Part shown: positions 50,493 through 62,769 of the stretch, piece after piece
Position numbering within the stretch: position 1 is the first letter of the stretch
Layout: every line of letters starts with the position of its first letter
DNA from: Hofstenia miamia
Taxonomy: Eukaryota > Xenacoelomorpha > Acoela > Hofsteniidae
NCBI GenBank assembly: GCA_900660155.1
Contig: CABFPE010000076.1
Location: forward strand, 1,141,967-1,205,966
DNA: 64,000 nucleotides
Reading direction: 5' to 3'
The notes under the pieces: model-generated
The model's database searches: none
The model's input: only the letters and a program-made list of their open reading frames with translations
What the model was told of the DNA's origin: nothing
Program-made: the position numbers and the translations under genes

Positions 50493-51010
50493 TGTAGCAT
50501 AATCCAAGGCATAATACTGCTAAGAAGAGAAGATCAAAGTATTCATCAGAATTAAGATCAAATTATGATTTATTGATTGTAAACAATTTAAAGTTAATTA
50601 TCATCATTATGTTTGTAATATGCATCTAAGAAACAAGATAGCAAATTATTACTTGTCAACAAATAATTTTACTAAATGAAGGGGGCAAAAACAATTATAT
50701 TATTTTTAGCAATTTTGGCAGACAAATAAATTGAAATTTGAATGACAAGTACTTTTTGAATTTAACTATAAATAGAGTAAAAATCAATTTGGAAACTGAT
50801 GAAGTAAATTCTTTGAAAATTTTTTCTTTAGAGTTTATTTGGTTTGCTTATTTATAATTCATGTCAAGCTAAACATTAGATGCAGTAGTAGTGGCTTGGC
50901 CACACATCAGGAGCAATTTGAGGGTCCTTGATCCAAGCCATGAACCTGCATTTACATTAGGTGTATGAATAGGAGTTTTACTCTATTTAGCTGACTAAAT
51001 TACACATTAC
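50493..51010 (+). mobile_element. partial LTR copy, rightward orientation
   Basis: Starts TGTAGCATAATCCAAGG and follows the LTR sequence to about the middle (TTAGCTGACTAAAT near 50990). Confidence 0.8.
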
Positions 51011-52890
51011 AAAGTGCTAAACACTTTCTCCAAAATAGGAAGAGACTTGTATAAACTATTAGGCTCATCAGTATAAATAAGGTTAATATTTTTAGGGTGT
51101 AGCAACAACTCAGTAATATAATTATTTACAGAAAGTTAGTGATACATAACAATTTACTACATGAATTTTACAATATATTGTGACCATTCATAGATAACTT
51201 TAAGTTATTTAATCTTATTCTCTAAAAGTGTACTTTTAATGTAAACAATTCTGAAATTTGAAATATCTTTGGCTGAGATAAGGTTCAAAAGTATTCCAAA
51301 ATTCTACTATGTGTGCTTTAGCAGCTCCAACAAATAATATCACCTATTAGCACTGAATAGTAATTTTTGTTCAATTTATAGTCAGCCTGGTCAACCACTA
51401 GTAGGGCTGAGGACCAATCTGTCCCAAACAATTTTGAGGCATGGCTGTAACATGACTAGGGCAAGATCAAAAGAAACTAAGTGGGACTAGGAGGAGCAAA
51501 ATCATTTTCTTGCTGAACCATAATCACTAGTTCAAGAGTTGAAAAGATCTGGACATTTACAGAAAATTATAAAAATGTTTTTAAAATAGTTGTGGAAATG
51601 GAATGAAAATAGAAGACATTTTCATATTCATATGCAAGCCTGGAGTTAATGCAGCTTAATTAGTTTTTTAAACAACTCTATTTCTAGGCCTAAATACTTT
51701 TATTTAACATTTTTCTAAGCAGCTTTCTATTCAGAAAGCTTACATTTAAATTTTATATTACTAATCTGTCTGTCTAGTTGAGAATATCATTAATGTTTGG
51801 TAGGTCTAACTTATTTTTAACTGATGCTATAGAAGAAACAACAAGGTGCAATATAATCCAAGGTGTTAAATCCCAATCATCTTTGTATTACTTTGTATTT
51901 GACATAATTTCTTTTGCTTTTAACTATCATTTTGATATACCACTAAAAATTGGTCAAATATAAATTCAGTCTAGTGAATGTCAAAATAGAAAACACATAT
52001 TTCCTGTTGAAGCATTTGTATTCATGTGACTGTTGTTTCCAGATCTCTGAGTAAGCTCAGAATGATCAAGAATTGGTTGAAAACAATAATGAGTGATGAC
52101 TGATTAGAAGACCTTTTGCTTTTTGTGAAGAATTTTTTTTTACATGTTTAGTTGAAGTTTTCACATCATATTGATTTGCCAACTAACTATGTACATAGAC
52201 TTTAAGCAGAAGCATTTTTACCATTGAATTAGGGTAGGGGAACATTAACTGCTTTCAATTTTAAATGATTAATTTCAATAGGATTGTTTGAGATGGACAT
52301 TTGTTTTGAAGTTTAAATTGCTTTGTAACAAATATTTATAGAATGTAATATTTAGACTACATGCAAGATATTTTTTATCATTTTGTCAACATTAGGAAAT
52401 TTATAATTAGGATAATAAAAAAAAAGGCAAAAATTTGCATAATCAAAAAATGGTAAAAATGATTTTTTCCAGGGCAATTAATCATAGTGTTTGACTGACA
52501 GCATTATTTGATTTTTCCCATGTTTGCAGATCAAATGATGAACTGATAATCCCAATGTCAATGTACTTTTTTGACCAACTTGCATATATAACAAAGGTAA
52601 CAAGAGTGAACCTATCTTATGAAAAACTATTTGAATATCAAATTGTATAGATTTTCTATCATTATTTGTTCAAGTATAGCTTTATGTTTTAATATGCACC
52701 AGTCACCAAACATATGCATATATGCTTTATATATTATATTGCAAATTTGTGTAGTTATTATATAGGCTATCAAAATTGCACTCTATATGTACATGTAGTT
52801 GGTTTAGAGAAATAAACTGAGACAATTAAAGGGGCAGCAATTTTGCTAATGCACCCCCTCTTACATTTTTTCTCACTGGGCCTCTGCATG
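51011..52890. other. CpG-poor DNA, nothing recognised
   Basis: No supported frame. Probably decayed repeat sequence between LTR fossils, but no homology could be fixed by eye. Confidence 0.4.
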
Positions 52891-52899
52891 CATTGTATG

Positions 52900-55783
52900 T
52901 GTCTACCACAATTAATAATTGTTTGAATGTGTTATAGCTATCCTTATTTTTACTTGTTTTAGTATCCCTTTCATGTCAATGTAATCTCCCAATGCATTAG
53001 TCAATCTGTTTTGTGATTTTTTGAGTTTGTTTCTTTTGAATCCTAATTTGCTTGCACATTATTTATTATAATGGATTTTGCTGCACCTGTGTTGATAGTA
53101 ACTTTTGTCATAATTCCATTAATCACAACTGTGATTGTGCTAATGTTATGTAAGTTCTTTAATATCATTACAGGTGCATGGTTTTCCTGAGAGGGTGCTC
53201 CAGTTTTCTGATTCTTCAAATGTCTTGTCTTCTTCCTCTGACAGTATTTTGTCTTCAGAATTTATTATGTCTTTGTCTTCATAATAAGCATTTGTGTTTT
53301 ATATGATATTTATTTGTTTTTTGCATTGATGCTTTCAATGGCATTTTTGCCAGCAATTGTAGCATTTTACAACTCTTTCTCTTATCTTTTCTGTTTATCC
53401 ATCTTTTGTCTTTATTTTAATTACTTTTTTGTTTTTCTTTGCATTGATTGGTCACCAGTTTTCAAGTTTGTGGTCATTTGATTATTCCATGTTTCTTTCT
53501 TATATATCTGAAAGTTATTTTCCAGCATTACTTGTATATCCACTGCCTTTCTTATCATCTTCTCAAGCTTATTGTACACATCACATTTGATTTTAAACTG
53601 TTGTCAGATGTTTTCTGGAAGGCTTTGATTATGTGGGAGAACAAGTTGTATTTGGAAAAATTCTTACCTCTTGAAATTAGCATTAGCAGATGTTCTACTT
53701 GTGACATGTAATTTCTTATGTTGTCAAACTTCCTCATTTTTGTGCCATTTAGAATGAGTCTGTATTGGTTCTTGAAACTTTCATTTTGAGTTAGCAGTTT
53801 GTAATTTTTCTTAGTTTCTGTGTCCACTCTTAAATATAGTTGGTAGTCTGCCCTTGACAGATATAAAGGCATTCTTGTGGCTGATACTTCCTGAGAAACT
53901 TTTCATTCTTTCATATTCAGTTCAAAGAATTGAAGCCATTGTTTTAATGTGGGGGAATAGCTATCTATTTTCCCTGTGAATTTTTGTATTTGCACTTTTA
54001 CAGGGTGCTGTCTCATCATTGTTATTTTCCATTAGAATTGATTAATCAAATCTTGGTTTGACTACCCTTTCTGTTTCAATTTCTAGTTTAACTTTCTTTC
54101 AATAATTTTTGTCTTTTCAACCTCTTCATCCATTTCAATTTCATGAGATTTTGTTATTGGTACTTCTCTATTTCTCTGTGAAGCAGTTAGTTTTGCATCT
54201 GGTTCTTCACTTATATTGATTTGGTGATTTGGTTTCTCTATTGGTTCAGACTCATCTTCTGATGAGTCAACCTTAGTTGGCTTTACTTCAGTATCTGGAT
54301 GTTGGTTCTGGTGACATTTGAATTCTTTGCATTTTGATGTCTATGGTATGGGTATTGCTTTCTATTGACAAGCTTTGACTTGGAACTCTGGGGGTTGACT
54401 GGGCTGTTTACAATTTTTACCGTTTGTCATTCTTTGTGTTTTGCTGTAATGATCAGCCACCTCTGGCAAGTTGACATTTCCAGTAAGGTTTCCAATTGCA
54501 AAATGCATCCAAATTGTTATTTTATCCAAAAGAATTATTTTTGGTAGATTAGGTTGCTGTTTTGTTCCCATTCATGTATCAAGTAGTTGAGTGATGATGT
54601 TTTCCTTTGAGATTTGAGCATTTGGTATTTGCACAGTAAAGGCATTGTTGGTTGTGTTGATAATTGTGTGGAAGGAATTCATCTTAGCCACACTTTCCAT
54701 GGTAATTTACTCCCTTTTTACAGATTCCTATTGTGGGGCAATGTCTATCTCTCAAACTACAACAACTTTAGAAATAACTAATATTAATTTCCATTGATTC
54801 TTAACTAATTACTTTTTAGGTAACCATCAACTCCAGTTTGATAGTGGGCATCTGCCTGAGGCTGATCTCCAAATCCAGTATCACTTGCTTGCAAATGATC
54901 CACTTGGTTGAGTTACACTTGTCAGCTCATTGATATAACTTATGTGTACCCTATCCTAGCTCAGTGTATACTCAAGACAAGACACAACTAGACTTAGTCT
55001 CTATTTGCAAAAGTGTTTTATGTTCATACAACCTGACTTGTCACTAGCTGTGTAGTTAATATTACATGTAGCCATTACTGAAATATATTGGATTTAATAA
55101 ACTAGTTTAATATACAGCAGCTTCCTAACCTACATTTAATAATCATTACATGCTCAGTCACATTATCAGTTGCATTATCATCATTAATTTGGATCTAAAA
55201 TAATATAAATAGAAATTGCTAGGTTTTGGCTTACCAGCCATATTTTGAGCTTGTTAAGTTTGATACATGTAGGTAAATGATTGGTAGTCAATTAAATGAG
55301 AATAAAAAACTCCTACTCCTAACCTAAGTGCACTTTTGTGGACTGGCACAAAGATGCTTGAATTGTTCCCAGGATGGAGGCAGGCCACTACTAAACACAA
55401 CTTGTTTAGGTTGACATTGATAATCAAACTGTAGTAAAAAAACAATATAATAACTCTGAAGAGATTTCTTTATCAATTGTTAACATGAATAGTAGCCTGA
55501 AAAAGTACCTGTTGATTTCAAATTTTGAATCTTTCATCTGCCAAGATGGCAGCTAGAAATAATTTAAGTGATTTCGCCCCCTTCATTTCGTCAAAATTAT
55601 TAGTATCAACAAATACTAGTTCATAATCAATTACACTGATATTACTTGGTTGCAACATTTATATTATTCTAACCTGATAATAACTTTTTACAATATATTT
55701 TTAATCACATTCTTATTTGAACTTAGTTCTTCTTAATCAACTTTCTTCTTTAGCAGCTTATGTTTTATTTCAATGATGCTACA
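52900..55783 (-). mobile_element. second gypsy-type fossil: protease-gag-5' LTR portion
   Basis: Read leftward: an LTR (about 54720-55783, ending GATGCTACA), a Gag start near 54700 (MESVAKMNSFHTIINTTNNA), Gag-like sequence around 53555-53872, a knuckle region near 53350, and protease-like sequence around 52930-53160. It is more diverged than, but collinear with, the element at 32.4-43.0 kb. RT onward is not present here. It is broken. Confidence 0.8.
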
Positions 55784-57246
55784 ATTTCATCTCAATAAAA
55801 ATAAGAATATTTAGTTTTCAGGAATTGTTTTAAATTTTAATAGTATTCCAATTCACTCTTTTGGATGGGGATGAATTTCTGTGGGGCATTTTAATTAAGC
55901 ATAAAATTATTTTGCTTTTAAAAATATACTATTGAAATTAGATTAGCATAGCTAAGCCTACCCTGTGGCACATAAACTTATAGAAATTAATTTATAGACA
56001 AAAGAACAATGTATTATATTACACATAGCATCAGTAATAATTAAATAAAATTTTCTCCTTGTCTACAATTTCTATTTCTCAACACAGTTCCTGGATAAGA
56101 TGCAAACTTAGCTTCTCCCTGTTGTCTACAATTTCTATTTCTCAACACAGTTCCTGGATAAGATGCAAACTTAGCTTCTCCCTTTTACAAAACATGGTCC
56201 TCTGTATTTGTGGAAATAGACAAAACCATGCAAATTCAAGGCTTGAAGTTGATCACCATTTAGAATGAGCCAGCCACTANTTGTTAAGTTTGATACATGT
56301 AGGTAAATGATTGGTAGTCAATTAAATGAGAATAAAAAACTCCTACTCCTAACCTAAGTGCACTTTTGTGGACTGGCACAAAGATGCTTGAATTGTTCCC
56401 AGGATGGAGGCAGGCCACTACTAAACACAACTTGTTTAGGTTGACATTGATAATCAAACTGTAGTAAAAAAACAATATAATAACTCTGAAGAGATTTCTT
56501 TATCAATTGTTAACATGAATAGTAGCCTGAAAAAGTACCTGTTGATTTCAAATTTTGAATCTTTCATCTGCCAAGATGGCAGCTAGAAATAATTTAAGTG
56601 ATTTCGCCCCCTTCATTTCGTCAAAATTATTAGTATCAACAAATACTAGTTCATAATCAATTACACTGATATTACTTGGTTGCAACATTTATATTATTCT
56701 AACCTGATAATAACTTTTTACAATATATTTTTAATCACATTCTTATTTGAACTTAGTTCTTCTTAATCAACTTTCTTCTTTAGCAGCTTATGTTTTATTT
56801 CAATGATGCTACAATTTCATCTCAATAAAAATAAGAATATTTAGTTTTCAGGAATTGTTTTAAATTTTAATAGTATTCCAATTCACTCTTTTGGATGGGG
56901 ATGAATTTCTGTGGGGCATTTTAATTAAGGATAAAATTATTTTGCTTTTAAAAATATACTATTGAAATTAGATTAGCATAGCTAAGCCTACCCTGTGGCA
57001 CATAAACTTATAGAAATTAATTTATAGACAAAAGAACAATGTATTATATTACACATAGCATCAGTAATAATTAAATAAAATTTTCTCCTTGTCTACAATT
57101 TCTATTTCTCAACACAGTTCCTGGATAAGATGCAAACTTAGCTTCTCCCTTTTACAAAACATGGTCCTCTGTATTTGTGGAAATAGACAAAACCATGCAA
57201 ATTCAAGGCTTGAAGTTGATCACCATTTAGAATGAGCCAGCCACTA
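55251..57246. repeat. about 1-kb direct duplication flanking the N at 56280
   Basis: 55251-56279 (1029 bp) corresponds to 56281-57246 (966 bp). The first copy has a 63-bp unit twice in tandem (56061-56123 and 56124-56186) where the second has it once, and a C/G difference is seen at 55910 versus 56940. Two haplotypes joined end to end fit best. Confidence 0.9.
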
Positions 57247-57688
57247 CCTCAAGTGACACTGACAGTTTTTATTTGAAACTGATTTATTTTAATTCTGTTC
57301 CAAGATACATAACACTGACTGAGTATTTGTTTGATCAGAATTTCCTTGCCAGAGCATTTCTGAATTTCAAAAAGAGAATTTTTTGTTGTAACATATTTCT
57401 AGGCACTGGAATGGATTTTTGAAAGATTGATTATTATATTGAATTTTGATATGAAAGAATATACAAACTCCTATAAATATGTGTTGCATGTGTTGATTGT
57501 TATTGAACTAAATGATTGGCAATTATATTTGTTTCTAGTTCTAAATATACTGTGATTTTTAATCAAGTTGAAAATCAGCTTGATGTTAGCATTGTGGAAT
57601 TAACTGAAGAATTTAATGTTGCCTAATATAATCCTGTGGAAAACAAAACCTCTTGATGTTGGTTATTAACATGAACATTTTTAAAAAA
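57247..57688. other. intergenic, nothing recognised
   Basis: CpG-poor AT-rich DNA without supported frames. Confidence 0.4.
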
Positions 57689-57854
57689 AACGACTTTTTT
57701 TGACAGTTATAAGATTATGAATTGACAGATTTAAGAACAAACCACCTCTTTCAGTGGCACCTTGACAATACTATTGAATGGTGGTTGGTTCTTAAATATT
57801 TAAATTCATAATCTTATGGCTTTTAGAATTTATCTTACAACTGTCAGAAAAAGT
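57689..57854. mobile_element. small foldback/MITE
   Basis: The arm with TTTTTTTGACAGTTATAAGA and TTTAAGAACAAACCACC (57689-57746) is complementary to the arm with GGTGGTTGGTTCTTAAA and AACTGTCAGAAAAAGTTG (57781-57854). A diverged partial copy (GACAGCCATAAGATTATTAA) lies at 58133-58187. Confidence 0.7.
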
Positions 57855-59182
57855 TGTTTTGCTTAAAATGAGCTAAATTGGGACATTGCTTAAGAGACAA
57901 CTAGTTAAAATAGTAACTATATGAAAAAGGCATTAAAATCAAATTTCACTTGCTTCCTACATGCATAATTTTCTAAATTATTTAAAAGTTTCACATTAAT
58001 CAATTACTTAAGCTTCAAAAGCTATTTTAATATTTTTAAGTATTTTACTATTTACCACATTGATAATTTTTTTGATTAATGCTATTGGCTATGAGAGATT
58101 TCCATAGTTACATTTTTTTTGACATATATAAGATAAATTTTGACAGCCATAAGATTATTAATTGACAGTTTTAAGAACTAACAAATTGATTGGTACAAAT
58201 GTATGAAGTGCATTAATTTCATACAGATTATAGCCTTGACAATTTAAAATTTTTCGTCATAGTATTATTATATTTAGTTTATGTTTGCAAATAGAAATTT
58301 ATATATTTTTATTAAAATTTTTAAAATACTTACCAAAGTATAACATACACCCTTTTGGATCAATTTTACTTTAGGGGACTTTTTCAAAATAAATTGATGA
58401 CTCATCCAATAAAATTTTCTAGACAAGTTTTTTATGAGGAACATTCTGCATCCTCAATATTTTGAAAAAATTAATATTTGAATCAGTATAGTCCTTTTTT
58501 TATTTTAATGATATAAATGTAATTCAGCTCTCAGATAAAAGTTTTCTGTAACTGAAAAAGGGTGTATGTTATACTTTGGTAAGTATATTTAATAATTTTA
58601 ATAAAAATATATAAATTTCTAATTGCAAACATACAGTAAATATAATAAACTACCACAAAAAATTTTAATATGTCAAGGCTATAATCCAAATTAAGTTATA
58701 TATTATGTCATAGATTTCTACCAATCAAAAGTATTGTAGCATTAGTAGTATTTGATAAAACTTTTTAATGTAATATTCATTTTAATAAAGATTAAATATT
58801 GTTGTAATGGGATTTAATTATGATTTAGAATATTATAATTATAATTAATGTTTTGAGGTGTGCTTTGTAGAAACTATTGAATTTTTTTTGAATGAATAGT
58901 TCAATGTAATTTAGTTAATTTATTCAATGCCATTTTGATTTAGAAAGTTATCGTAGAGTTTTTCAAATGGCAGCTTTGCAACCTATTTTGTTTACTGTTG
59001 TTGTCCTTGATTTTTATATATTCATCCTAGTGTGTGTCTTTGATGAACCTTGTTAAGGTTCTTAATTGATGTATGATTAGGCTTAAATACATTTCAACAT
59101 TAAAAGGTGTATTAGGTAACTACTTTATTAAATTTACATATTTATTATCCAATTACACTGTGAATCAGACTTAAATGATCAG

Positions 59183-59551
59183 GTGTGTTCACAGGATTTT
59201 CTGATGGGGACATTGCTTCCCATTATTCACCAGCATATTCTTCCTAGAACACATATTTTGCAGGATGAATGGAGTGCTTACAGGAATTTGCACTTTCATA
59301 CAAATTACTTGTATAGTGACAATATCATTGTACACAGAGACAATTGCATGCATCCTGTTAACCCCCATATTCATACTAATTTAATTGAAGGTACTTGGTA
59401 TCTGATGAAGGCAAGTATTCAATAAATGTGAGGCACCTTTAAAGCTAATTTTAATAGTCACTTGCAGCAATTTTTGTGGCAACGTGAATATAAGAAATTT
59501 TCTACATTTTTTTCATATTTAGAATGCATTGCAGTTGTGTATCCTGCTTAG
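59183..59551 (+). pseudogene. Merlin transposase, C-terminal part
   Basis: Reads LPIIHQHILPRTHILQDEWS then AYRN..HFHTN, HPVNPHIHTNLIEGTWYLMK and, after stops at 59423-59433, a block with HLQQFLWQREYKKF. This follows the ISXO2/Merlin DDE pattern: I..D.W.AY, then VNP.T..HTN.IEG.W..LK, then Y..EF.WR. The acidic residues D (in QDEW) and E (in IEGTW) of the catalytic triad are present. The N-terminal half with the zinc ribbon and first D is absent from this 2.1-kb element, so it is non-autonomous. One in-frame stop follows ...MKASIQ. Confidence 0.85.
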
Positions 59552-59572
59552 ATTTGTAAATAACTTAATTTC

Positions 59573-59678
59573 TTTTCAGTGGAGTAGATTCTCCCAACCT
59601 CATTGCTTTTCAGTGGAATAGATTCTCCCAACCTAATTTCTTTTCATTGGAGTACATTCTCCCAACCCCATTGCTTTG
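59573..59678. repeat. 34-36-bp tandem repeat, three units
   Basis: Three copies of TTCTTTTCAGTGGAGTAGAT plus TCTCCCAACC, directly after the transposase frame and before the right arm. Confidence 0.85.
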
Positions 59679-60483
59679 GATAATGAATATGTAAATTTAA
59701 TAAAGTAGTTACCTAATACACCTTTTAATGTTGAAATGTGTTTAAGCCTAAGCATACATCAATTAAGAACCATAACAAGGTTCGTCAAAGACACACACTA
59801 GGATGAATATATAAAAATCAAGTACAACAATAGTAAACAAAATAGGTTGCAATGCCACCATTTGAAAAACTCTATGAAAAACTTTCTAAATCAAAATGGC
59901 ATTGAATAAATTAACTAAATTACATTGAACTATTCATTCAAAAACAAATTAAATAATTTCTACAAAGCACACCTTAAGACATTAATTATAATTATTATAT
60001 TCTAAATCATAATTAAATCCCATTACAACAATATTTAATCTTTATTAAAATGAATATCACATTAAAAAGTTTTATCAAATACTACTAATGCTGTAACAAT
60101 ACTTTTCATTGGTAGAAATCTATGACGTAATATAGAACTTAATATGGATTATAGCCTTGACATATTAAAATTTTTCGTCGTAGTTTATTATATTTACTGT
60201 ATGTTTGTAATTAAAAATTTATATATTTTTATTAAAATTATTAAATATACTTACCAAAGTATAACATACACCCTTTTTCAGTTACAGAAAACTTTTATCT
60301 GAGAGCTGAATTACATTTATATCGTTAAACCAAAAAAGGACTATACTGATTCAAATATTAATTTTTTCAAAATTTTGAGGATGTCAAATTGTTCCTCGTA
60401 AAAAACTAGTATAAAAAGTTTATTGGATGAGTCTACACATTTTTTTTGAAAAAGTCCCCTAAAGTAAAATTAAAATTGATCCA

Positions 60484-60896
60484 ATACTTCTTACCGAGAA
60501 ATAGCATCAAATATTATTTAAAGTATAAATTCATTTATTAAAAATGGGACTACTGCGCTTCACCAGCAATATCCTGCTTTTATTCGAGTTTAAACTTTAA
60601 ACTTTTATTTAAAATTTATCTTTTAGAAAAATATTGGCTCATTCCCTAACTTGAAAATGATTGTTGTGGTATGTTTCAATATACAGGTAAAGAAGAAAAG
60701 CACGGGTGATATGCGAAGGAATAAAACTTAGGCCCTTTTATAGAAGATATATTGGGAATTTGTTTTTGAATGCTTAAATATGCATTTAGATTTGTTTTGT
60801 CAATAAAGGATGTTGGTAATAGATAGTGGGATGGTCTTTTGGTTGCTCGGTTTGGCCGCTTTAGGACTATTTTCGATATTTTCCACAATGCAGAGA
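60484..60896. other. intergenic, CpG content rises
   Basis: Non-coding sequence between the Merlin element and the LINE tail; CpG dinucleotides reappear here. Confidence 0.5.
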
Positions 60897-61560
60897 TAAT
60901 AATAATAATAATAATAAAAGACTTTATTCTCACAGAGAATAGAAAAGCGAACAAAAGCAGTAACTCATCAGGAGCGACATTGTCGACATAAACACTTAAG
61001 ATAAAAACTGCATACATTATCCATGTTGAGTTTGTGTATCTGCCGCATGAAATAACTACGAAGTTCACGTTTAAAAGCGTCAATGCTCCACTTGAAGTCG
61101 ATTACTCCCGTGGATAGAAGGATGTTGGCATTTCTGGCAGTGCGTATAAAGAAGTTGTCGTCAGATAAGAACTTTCTGGTCTTTGGCACATTGAACAAAG
61201 CAATCTTCGACAATCTAGTACAGCTGTTATTGGGCTGAAGCCGGATATACAGCGATGGATCAATATCTGTTTTGTTATTCAGCAGCTTCCAGAAAAATAC
61301 AAGGTCAGAAACTATCAAGTGAAAGCAGAGCGGCAATAATTTAAGTGTTGTTAAACTTCCAGGATAATCTGAGTTTCCAGTAACCCATCTGACAGCGCGT
61401 TTTTGAAATTGCTCTAACTTGCGAAGACGTTGCCGGTCAGGGTGCCAAACCTGTGAACAATATAAAAGAACTGAAAGGATACATGTCTTATATTCAGAAT
61501 ATTTGAAAGCTCACCAGACCGTGGTTACGTTTTCTTAGAAACATTTCTTATTTCTTGACT
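60897..61560 (-). mobile_element. LINE 3' end (RT C-terminal region and (TTA)n tail)
   Basis: Read leftward: YKTCILSVLLYCSQVWHPDR, RLRKLEQFQKRAVRWVTG, LKLLPLCFHLIVSDLVFFWK, FFIRTARNANIL and FKRELRSYF. This is the conserved end of CR1/L2/jockey-like ORF2 proteins (KLE..Q.RA.RW...Y..RL..L.LLPL...). The frame from 61336 to 60968 is open to a stop, and the part to its right has stops. The strand then ends in GAATAAAGTCTTTTATTATT, giving a short (TTA)n microsatellite tail at about 60899-60919. This is a 5'-truncated insertion, as is usual for LINEs, and looks fairly young in its last 120 codons. Confidence 0.85.
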
Positions 61561-62505
61561 TGTCTTTGCCACATAACTGCTTTAAACAATTCATACTTTG
61601 CAACAGTTTGTTAGCTGGGTGGTCAGCAGAAATTTTGGTTGGGAATAGAGTAATATCTGTTAAAAAAATCCAACTAAGACGTCATTGGCGCAGTAATTAA
61701 TATTATCATTGACATAATAAGCAGAAAAGTAAAAGCATTGCATCTGTAGTCCTAGGACTCTGTGAATTGGATCTATATGAGTGGTTGTTGCATTTAGAAA
61801 AGAAAGCGATACGAAAAAACCTTAAAGAAATCTATTATTAGCAGATTTTTGTATGAAAATACAAAGTTGAAATATTTTTTACATTAAGGATTGTCTGTGA
61901 TCGATTTACTAACATCCTTAGGCAATACATTATTGAAGTTTCAAATATTTCAACGTTACTATTTGGGATTTCTGTTAGCACCTTGAGAAGTAAGCAATTA
62001 ATTTAATGTGACTATTAAATTTTGCAACATTTTCCAGCCAGAAGTATATTTGTTGTGGTTTTTGAAGTGAGATTGAATCTTTTATTATGGGAAAACATGC
62101 ATACCATATTCATTTACAGGCTTAGCTGTCAATGTTACATTACTCAGTTAGTTTCAATATTTTGCCTTGTAAATCGTCGTTTGATTCGGGTTTATGTTAG
62201 ATTGGCTTATTGGTAATCATTAAATTTATAATTTTCTTAATTTTGGTGACTTCATAATTGATTAAAAACATGATAGAACATTTTATTCCAAGTTGTTGTG
62301 AAAACTAATTTATTTATATACAAATACCCGATGAAAATTATTGTTAGGAATGCAATTTAATAACAATTTCTATATAAATCTTGATAAACTCGTGTAAATT
62401 TACATTTTTTGTAATTCCTTTTTTCAAATTCAGTTACAGTTTTGGATTTTTTAAATATTAAATTAATATTTTCTATTTTTGAGTAGATGATTAATTTTTG
62501 ATACA
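61561..62505. other. upstream region of DHX35
   Basis: No gene recognised. It presumably contains the DHX35 promoter and 5' UTR. No TATA box could be fixed in such AT-rich DNA. Confidence 0.5.
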
Positions 62506-62722
62506 ATGGACGATCGGCGATTTTTGAAACCACCATCGACTAATGTTACTGAAGAAAGAATTGAAAGCAAACTGCAATGTGATCGAGATACCAATTTACT
62601 TGTGACGTTTAATCCACACTTAAAAGATTCAATATCCTCGCAAAGGGAAAAACTACCTATCTTTCTTTTGAAAGGTCGATTGCTTTATAATTTAGAAAAG
62701 CATCAAACAGTAATTGTCGTTG
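62506..62722 (+). CDS. DHX35: DHX35 ATP-dependent RNA helicase, exon 1
   Basis: The start MDDRRFLKPPSTNVTEERIE and the block REKLPIFLLKGRLLYNLEKH then QTVIVVG match the N-terminus of DHX35-type DEAH helicases (the vertebrate [33 protein letters not shown]). The ATG is the first in frame and is followed by 72 codons plus one base to the donor TTG|GTATTT. Family members are spliceosome-associated DEAH/RHA helicases acting in the nucleus. Confidence 0.92.
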
Positions 62723-62769
62723 GTATTTTTCAAAATCTTTTGATTAATTTCTAGTACATGCTGCTTTAG
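62723..62769 (+). other. DHX35 intron 1 (47 bp)
   Basis: GTATTT...CTTTAG, only 47 bp. Its removal restores the Walker A motif [11 protein letters not shown] in phase 1. Reading through meets a TAG after LLINF. Confidence 0.9.

Larger units (their letters stand above)
58356..60483. mobile_element. Merlin (IS1016/ISXO2-like) DNA transposon with ~0.8-kb inverted arms
   Basis: The left arm 58356-59150 is the near-perfect reverse complement of the right arm 59678-60483, starting TGGATCAATTTTACTTTAGG (the right arm carries a 6-bp insertion there). The 530-bp interior encodes a Merlin-type transposase end. No matching target duplication is visible at these limits (flanks ACACCCTT and ATACTTCT), so the true ends may differ. 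An additional inverted copy of arm sequence (58205-58355 against 58558-58712) lies just outside and inside the left end, which suggests either a larger original element or a nested copy. Confidence 0.85.

Noticed and set aside
58356-60483. Large palindrome as an assembly inversion artefact
   Set aside because: The arms differ by scattered substitutions and a small insertion, and a Merlin transposase lies between them, so a transposon is the better explanation.
61861-62216. Short plus-strand frames upstream of DHX35 as a separate gene
   Set aside because: AT-rich frame of 64 codons without domain or splice evidence; likely the 5' flank of DHX35.
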